Shown here piece by piece: positions 30,734 to 34,038 of a stretch of 34,038 nucleotides of DNA. Made by a program: the position numbers and the translations under genes. The notes below the pieces were generated by a model. That model saw nothing but the letters and a program-made list of their open reading frames with translations. It was not told the DNA's origin and did not search any database. The DNA is from Anaerolineae bacterium (GTDB lineage Bacteria; Chloroflexota; Anaerolineae; Aggregatilineales; Phototrophicaceae): the NCBI GenBank assembly GCA_022823945.1, contig JAJEBK010000046.1:1-34038 (forward strand). Reading direction: 5' to 3'. Position 1 is the stretch's first letter, and each line of letters starts with the position of its first letter.

Positions 30734-31642
30734 ATGACATTTTTGACAAACATCCACCGCCTCTTGCGCGTTCTGTTGTGGCAGCCGCAGTCCGCCATTG
30801 GCACGCTGCTGGTGGCGTTCTTCTTCTTTTTGGCGCTGTTTGGCGGGCAACTTGCGCCTTATCCCAATGCCAACGACCAGAGTCATGATGCCCGTGTCTC
30901 GCCCACCCTGGACATCGGCTCGCTGCAACTGGGGGCGCATCCATTTGGCACCGATCGGCTGGGGCGCGATGTGTACAGCCGCGTGATTCTGGGCGCGAAC
31001 AGCATCTTCCGCATCGCCGGGCTGGGCACGGTCATCAGCGTCGTGCTGGGCAGCGCGCTGGGCATGGCAATGGGTTATCGCGGCGATTGGCTGGATGAGC
31101 TGCTGGGACGCGTCATTGATGCGCTGCTGGCGATACCGGCGCTGCTGTTGGCATTGGTCATGGTCGGCATCATTCGCAATCTGGACTTCCAAATCAACAG
31201 CTGGCAGGCGGCGCTGGCGGACGAGGTAACCCTGCTGGTCATCGCCATTCTCTACATTCCTGTCGTGGCGCGGGTGGCTCGCAGCGCGGCGCTGGATATC
31301 AAAACGCGCGAATTTGTCGCTGCTGCCGAGATTCGTGGCGAAAGCAGCGCGTTTATCATCTTCCGCGAGATCCTGCCTTCAGCCATTCCTGCGCTGGTGG
31401 TCGAGGCATCGCTGCGCTTCTCTTATGCCATCTTTCTGGTGGCTTCGCTGGGCTTTCTGGGTTTTGGCGCGCCCCCACCTTCACCCGACTGGGGGCTGAT
31501 GGTCAACGAAAATCGCGGCGGCTTCTATCGACTCACGCCCTGGGCGCTGGAGTTTCCCGCATTGGCGATTGCGCTGCTGGTCATTGGCGTCAACCTGATG
31601 TCGGATGGCATCCGCCGGGCAGTGCAGAAAGGCGGCGCATGA
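30734..31642 (+). CDS. DppC-type ABC importer permease (second copy)
   Basis: This 302-aa inner-membrane permease of the DppC/OppC family has HPFGTDRLGRDVYSRVILGA after the first periplasmic loop. The EAA loop reads EFVAAAEIRGESSAFIIFRE, followed by SLGFLGFGAPPPSPDWGLMV and an ending DGIRRAVQKGGA. The ATG at 30734 lacks a strong Shine-Dalgarno. The stop overlaps the fused ATPase start (ATGA). No DppB partner or binding protein lies next to it. An MITE-like element occupies the upstream gap, so an ancestral dppB may have been lost, or the partner is elsewhere. Confidence 0.92.
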   Translation: MTFLTNIHRLLRVLLWQPQSAIGTLLVAFFFFLALFGGQLAPYPNANDQSHDARVSPTLDIGSLQLGAHPFGTDRLGRDVYSRVILGANSIFRIAGLGTVISVVLGSALGMAMGYRGDWLDELLGRVIDALLAIPALLLALVMVGIIRNLDFQINSWQAALADEVTLLVIAILYIPVVARVARSAALDIKTREFVAAAEIRGESSAFIIFREILPSAIPALVVEASLRFSYAIFLVASLGFLGFGAPPPSPDWGLMVNENRGGFYRLTPWALEFPALAIALLVIGVNLMSDGIRRAVQKGGA

Positions 31643-33903
31643 CACAGCTTACCCCCCTCAATCCCCCCGACAGGTCAGGGGGAGGCAATGGAGCGCGGTT
31701 GCTGGATGTGCGCGGACTGGGTGTCAGTTACCGGATGGGCCGCCGTTGGCTGCGGGCTTTGCGCGAATTCAACTTGCAGTTGGACGCGGGGCAGGTCGTC
31801 GGCATAGTGGGCGAGAGCGGCAGCGGAAAGTCGACGGCGGCGCTGGCTTTGATGCACTATCTGAGCGCCAATGGACGCATTGATGGCGGCGACCTGCGCT
31901 TCTTGGGCGAGGATATGCTGGCGATGGGCGCGGCGGACCTGCGGCGGCTGTGGGCGCGGCACATCAAGCTGGTGCCACAGAATGCCGGCGCGGCGCTCAA
32001 CCCCTCCATCAAGGTTGGACGCCAGGTGGCAGAAGCCTTGAAAGCCGCCGAAGGCATTGAAGGCGCGAAAGCCGACCAGCAAGTCATTGCGAGCTTCCGC
32101 GCTGTCAACCTGGTCGATCCGGCGCAGGTGGCAGAAAGGTATCCGCACGAACTCAGCGGCGGCATGCAGCAGAGAGTCGCCATCGCCATGGCGCTGATGT
32201 GCCAGCCCGATCTGCTTATCCTGGACGAGCCCACCACAGGCTTGGATGTGACCACCGAAGCCGTCATCCTCGATCTGCTGCGGTCGCTCATCAGCGGGCA
32301 GGGCGCGGGCGTGTTGTATATCACGCACAATCTGGGTGTGGTGGCCCAGCTCTGCCAGCGCGTTGTCGTGCTCTATGCCGGCGAAATCATGGAAGAAGCG
32401 CCGGTTGCCCAACTCTTCGCCAGACCGCGTCATCCCTACACACTGGGCTTGCTTTCCAGCTTGCCCAAGGCCGGTCAGCGCAAAGCCCATTCGCGATTGC
32501 AGACCATCCCCGGCAACCCGCCCGATCTGCGCAGCGTGGGGCAGGGCTGTGTTTATGTCGAACGCTGCCCGCTCGCGATCGAGATGTGCCGGGCGCAAAA
32601 GCCACCGCTGGAAGAGGTCGAGCCGGGCCGGCTGGCGCGCTGCTTCCGCTGGCAGGATGTGGACGCGTTTTCGGGCGAGTCACCATCTCGCCCCGACGGA
32701 TCGCCTTTGGGTAGGATGGCTTCATCGGGCGATTCATCCCCCCGACCCGACGGGGGGGGCGAGGGGGGGCAATCGGGCGAGTCACCGCCTCGTCCCGACG
32801 GATCGCCTTTGGGTAGGATGGCTTCATCGGGCGATTCATCCCCCCGACCCGACGGGGGGACTGAGGGGGATATTCTTAACGCCGAAGGTTTGACCAAACA
32901 CTTCCCTGTCCCGCGTGACCTGGTCGACCTGCTGCGCGGCAGAAAGCCCTGGCCAATCCGCGCGGTGGATGGCGTAGACTTGCGCTTGCGCCAGGGGCAG
33001 ACCCTGGGCTTGGTCGGTGAAAGTGGCAGTGGCAAGACCACGCTCGCCCGCATCATCATCGGCCTGGAAGCGCGCAGCGGCGGCAGGCTCGAACTATTTG
33101 GCGCGGATATCCAGGGCGGCTTGCGCGCGCGGCAGCAAGACCTGCTTTCGCAAGTGCAGATGGTCTTCCAAAATCCGCAGAATTCGCTGAATCCCTATCG
33201 GTCGGTGCGGCAGACCTTGTGCAGGCCGCTGGTCAAGCTGCGCGGTCTATCGGCCAAGTCGGCTGAAGACCAAGCCGTGCAGCTGCTGGAAGCTGTCAAC
33301 CTGCGCGCCGATTATGCCGACCGTTACCCCGACGAGCTGAGTGGCGGCGAAAAACAACGTGTCGCCATCGCCCGAGCCTTTGCTTCACAGCCCAGCCTGG
33401 TCATCTGCGATGAGCCGGTGTCGGCGCTGGATGTATCGGTGCAGTCGGCGGTGTTGAATCTGTTGGCTGATCTGCAAGATGAGCATGGCAGCGCCTGCCT
33501 CTTCATCTCTCACAACCTGTCAGTTGTCGGCTATCTGGCAGATGTCATCGCGGTCATGTACCTGGGGCAAATTGTCGAGATCGCGTCTGCCGATGCCCTC
33601 TTCCGCGCACCCAGCCATCCCTACACCGAAGCGCTGCTGGCAGCCATCCCGACACCCGACCCGAGCCAGCGCAGCCAGCGAATCCTGCTTGCCGACGACC
33701 TGCCCAGCGCGCAGAACCTGCCCAGTGGCTGCCGCTTCCACACCCGCTGCCCGCGCAACATCGGCGAAATCTGCGGGCGAGACGCACCACCCTGGCGCGA
33801 AACCGGCGCCGGGCAGGGCATTCGCTGCCATATCCCGCTGGACGAACTGGCGGGGGCGACCCCTCCCCCAGCCCCTCCCCGTCAGGACGAAGAGGGTATG
33901 TAA
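31639..33903 (+). CDS. Fused DppD-DppF oligopeptide-type ABC ATPase with repeat-built linker
   Basis: This 754-aa protein carries two complete ABC ATPase domains. Domain 1 has Walker A GESGSGKST (58-66), LSGGMQQRVAI (172-182) and LLILDEPTTGLD (192-203). Domain 2 has GESGSGKTT (460-468), LSGGEKQRVAIARA (567-580) and VICDEPVSALD (588-598). Each ends with the oligopeptide-family cysteine region (YVERCPLAIEMC; FHTRCPRNIGEIC), which may hold Fe-S. DppD and DppF are usually separate genes. The linker at 345-412 is two 34-residue repeat units, residues 5-16 come from another repeat copy, and the tail TPPPAPPRQDEEGM from a C-rich repeat. The gene overlaps dppC by 4 nt. It may also energise the importer at 7793-11681, which lacks ATPases. 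Confidence 0.92.
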   Translation: MTQLTPLNPPDRSGGGNGARLLDVRGLGVSYRMGRRWLRALREFNLQLDAGQVVGIVGESGSGKSTAALALMHYLSANGRIDGGDLRFLGEDMLAMGAADLRRLWARHIKLVPQNAGAALNPSIKVGRQVAEALKAAEGIEGAKADQQVIASFRAVNLVDPAQVAERYPHELSGGMQQRVAIAMALMCQPDLLILDEPTTGLDVTTEAVILDLLRSLISGQGAGVLYITHNLGVVAQLCQRVVVLYAGEIMEEAPVAQLFARPRHPYTLGLLSSLPKAGQRKAHSRLQTIPGNPPDLRSVGQGCVYVERCPLAIEMCRAQKPPLEEVEPGRLARCFRWQDVDAFSGESPSRPDGSPLGRMASSGDSSPRPDGGGEGGQSGESPPRPDGSPLGRMASSGDSSPRPDGGTEGDILNAEGLTKHFPVPRDLVDLLRGRKPWPIRAVDGVDLRLRQGQTLGLVGESGSGKTTLARIIIGLEARSGGRLELFGADIQGGLRARQQDLLSQVQMVFQNPQNSLNPYRSVRQTLCRPLVKLRGLSAKSAEDQAVQLLEAVNLRADYADRYPDELSGGEKQRVAIARAFASQPSLVICDEPVSALDVSVQSAVLNLLADLQDEHGSACLFISHNLSVVGYLADVIAVMYLGQIVEIASADALFRAPSHPYTEALLAAIPTPDPSQRSQRILLADDLPSAQNLPSGCRFHTRCPRNIGEICGRDAPPWRETGAGQGIRCHIPLDELAGATPPPAPPRQDEEGM
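31652..31682 (+). repeat. GACnnGTC palindromic repeat at the N-terminus of the ABC ATPase
   Basis: CCCCCTCAATCCCCCCGACA then GGTCAGGGGG lies within codons 5-15 and reads TPLNPPDRSGGG. It is the same sequence as the intergenic copy at 14181-14211. The conserved ATPase domain begins after it at RLLDVRGLGV. Confidence 0.8.
32738..32769 (+). repeat. GACCCGAC palindromic repeat, linker copy 1
   Basis: CCCCCCGACCCGACGGGGGG with a following G-rich run, translated as SPRPDGGGEGG inside the ABC ATPase linker. Confidence 0.8.
32840..32869 (+). repeat. GACCCGAC palindromic repeat, linker copy 2
   Basis: CCCCCCGACCCGACGGGGGG then ACTGAGGGGG, translated as SPRPDGGTEG; almost the same peptide as the DhaL tail. 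Confidence 0.8.
33859..33897 (+). repeat. C-rich repeat fragment encoding the ABC ATPase C-terminal tail
   Basis: CCCCTCCCCCAGCCCCTCCC then CGTCAGGACGAAGAGGG resembles the C-rich repeats at 24109-24149 and 25351-25381. It encodes the last dozen residues before the stop at 33901-33903, right next to the IS3 end. Confidence 0.5.
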
Positions 33904-34038
33904 TGGTCCTATTTTATTGGACACAAAATCTCAGAAACTTTGAGGGAGTTTTGCTGCTGCCACTGCGCCTCGGTTTCTGCCGGCGTCTTGTAGCCTAGAG
34001 CGCTATGCGGTCGTAGCTGATTGTAGACTACCTCGATA
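33904..34038 (-). mobile_element. IS3-family element, 3' (orfB-proximal) end, cut by window edge
   Basis: The terminal repeat at 33904-33924 starts TGGTCC, has an AT-rich 8-bp spacer and ends TGGACAC, as at the left edge. It begins on the base after the ABC ATPase stop codon. The OrfB stop lies inside the repeat, a common IS3 arrangement. The element is in the same orientation as the one at 1-129. Confidence 0.85.
33909..34038 (-). CDS. IS3-family transposase OrfB, C-terminal fragment
   Basis: The last 42 codons of an OrfB integrase-like transposase are visible, including VVYNQLRPHSALGYKTPAET. This is the standard 'YN-x-x-RPH-x-ALGY-x-TP' end of the rve catalytic domain after the last catalytic glutamate. 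The frame enters from beyond the right edge. The stop TAG at 33909-33911 lies within the terminal repeat. The fragment is intact as far as it can be seen. Whether it belongs to the same copy as the OrfA fragment at 1-63 cannot be settled from this window. Confidence 0.88.
   Translation of the reverse strand, partial: IEVVYNQLRPHSALGYKTPAETEAQWQQQNSLKVSEILCPIK

Larger units (their letters stand above)
32671..32874 (+). repeat. In-frame tandem duplication of a 102-bp unit in the ABC ATPase linker
   Basis: Unit 1 is 32671-32772 and unit 2 is 32773-32874. The first ~87 bases differ at only about three positions. Each unit is exactly 34 codons, reads SG[ED]S-x-RPDG twice, and contains a CCCCCCGACCCGACGGGGGG palindrome (32738-32769 and 32840-32869). 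Confidence 0.9.

Noticed and set aside
31639..31700. Later start for the fused ABC ATPase that would exclude the N-terminal repeat
   Set aside because: The ATGA overlap with dppC fits translational coupling, and the next ATG (31688) is out of frame. A GTG at about 31707 would leave no ribosome-binding site.

Overview
The window looks like a piece of a fairly GC-rich bacterial genome, most likely a Chloroflexota (Anaerolineae-like) lineage. The reasons are the mix of Uma2-family proteins, family-5 solute-binding proteins carrying DxDGDG-type loops, an AEP-type replication primase, and a very high load of short GC-rich palindromic repeats. The lineage is an inference from gene content; no rRNA or tRNA gene is visible to anchor it.

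Layout, left to right. (1) 1-129 is the 5' end of an IS3-family element, and 33904-34038 is the 3' end of an element with the same terminal motif and the same orientation, so the region is bracketed by IS3 copies. (2) 289-7617 is a DNA-processing block: three Uma2-family nuclease-like genes and, on the minus strand, an SF1 helicase-like protein with a decayed Walker B motif, an intact UvrD/AddA-like helicase, and a stand-alone Fe-S PD-(D/E)XK nuclease of RecB/AddB/Cas4 type. Together the last three look like an AddAB/RecBCD-type machine split over three genes. (3) 7793-11681 is an oligopeptide-type ABC importer lacking ATPases (binding protein, DppB, DppC). (4) 11872-17434 is a plasmid-like replication and partition module: a small winged-helix protein, ParA, an unusual ParB, two parS-like palindromes, and a convergent Prim-Pol primase gene with a repeat-bearing promoter region. 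(5) 17435-20803 is a minus-strand catabolic operon of three short-chain dehydrogenases and an acetoacetate-decarboxylase-like protein. (6) 20829-22815 holds a sulfotransferase and a flippase-like membrane protein, tightly coupled. (7) 23039-27883 is a sugar block: DhaK-like and DhaL-like kinase subunits separated by an IS4-family element, an L-fucose/arabinose-isomerase-like protein, and a small secreted protein with eight cysteines. (8) 28010-33903 holds a YnjB-like binding protein with its ATPase but no cognate permease, then DppC plus a fused DppD-DppF ATPase that could serve the importer at 7.8-11.7 kb.

The most unusual property is the invasion of genes by short palindromic repeats. A CCCCCCGAC-n-GTCGGGGG family lies in the translated tails of DhaK and DhaL, at the N-terminus and in the linker of the fused ABC ATPase (where a 102-bp unit is tandemly duplicated in frame), and just before dhaL where it supplies the ribosome-binding site. 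Two other repeat families are present: a MITE-like element of about 155 bp and a C-rich element of about 120-140 bp. The parS-like sites, the split helicase-nuclease and the repeat-built protein segments are the best leads for new biology.
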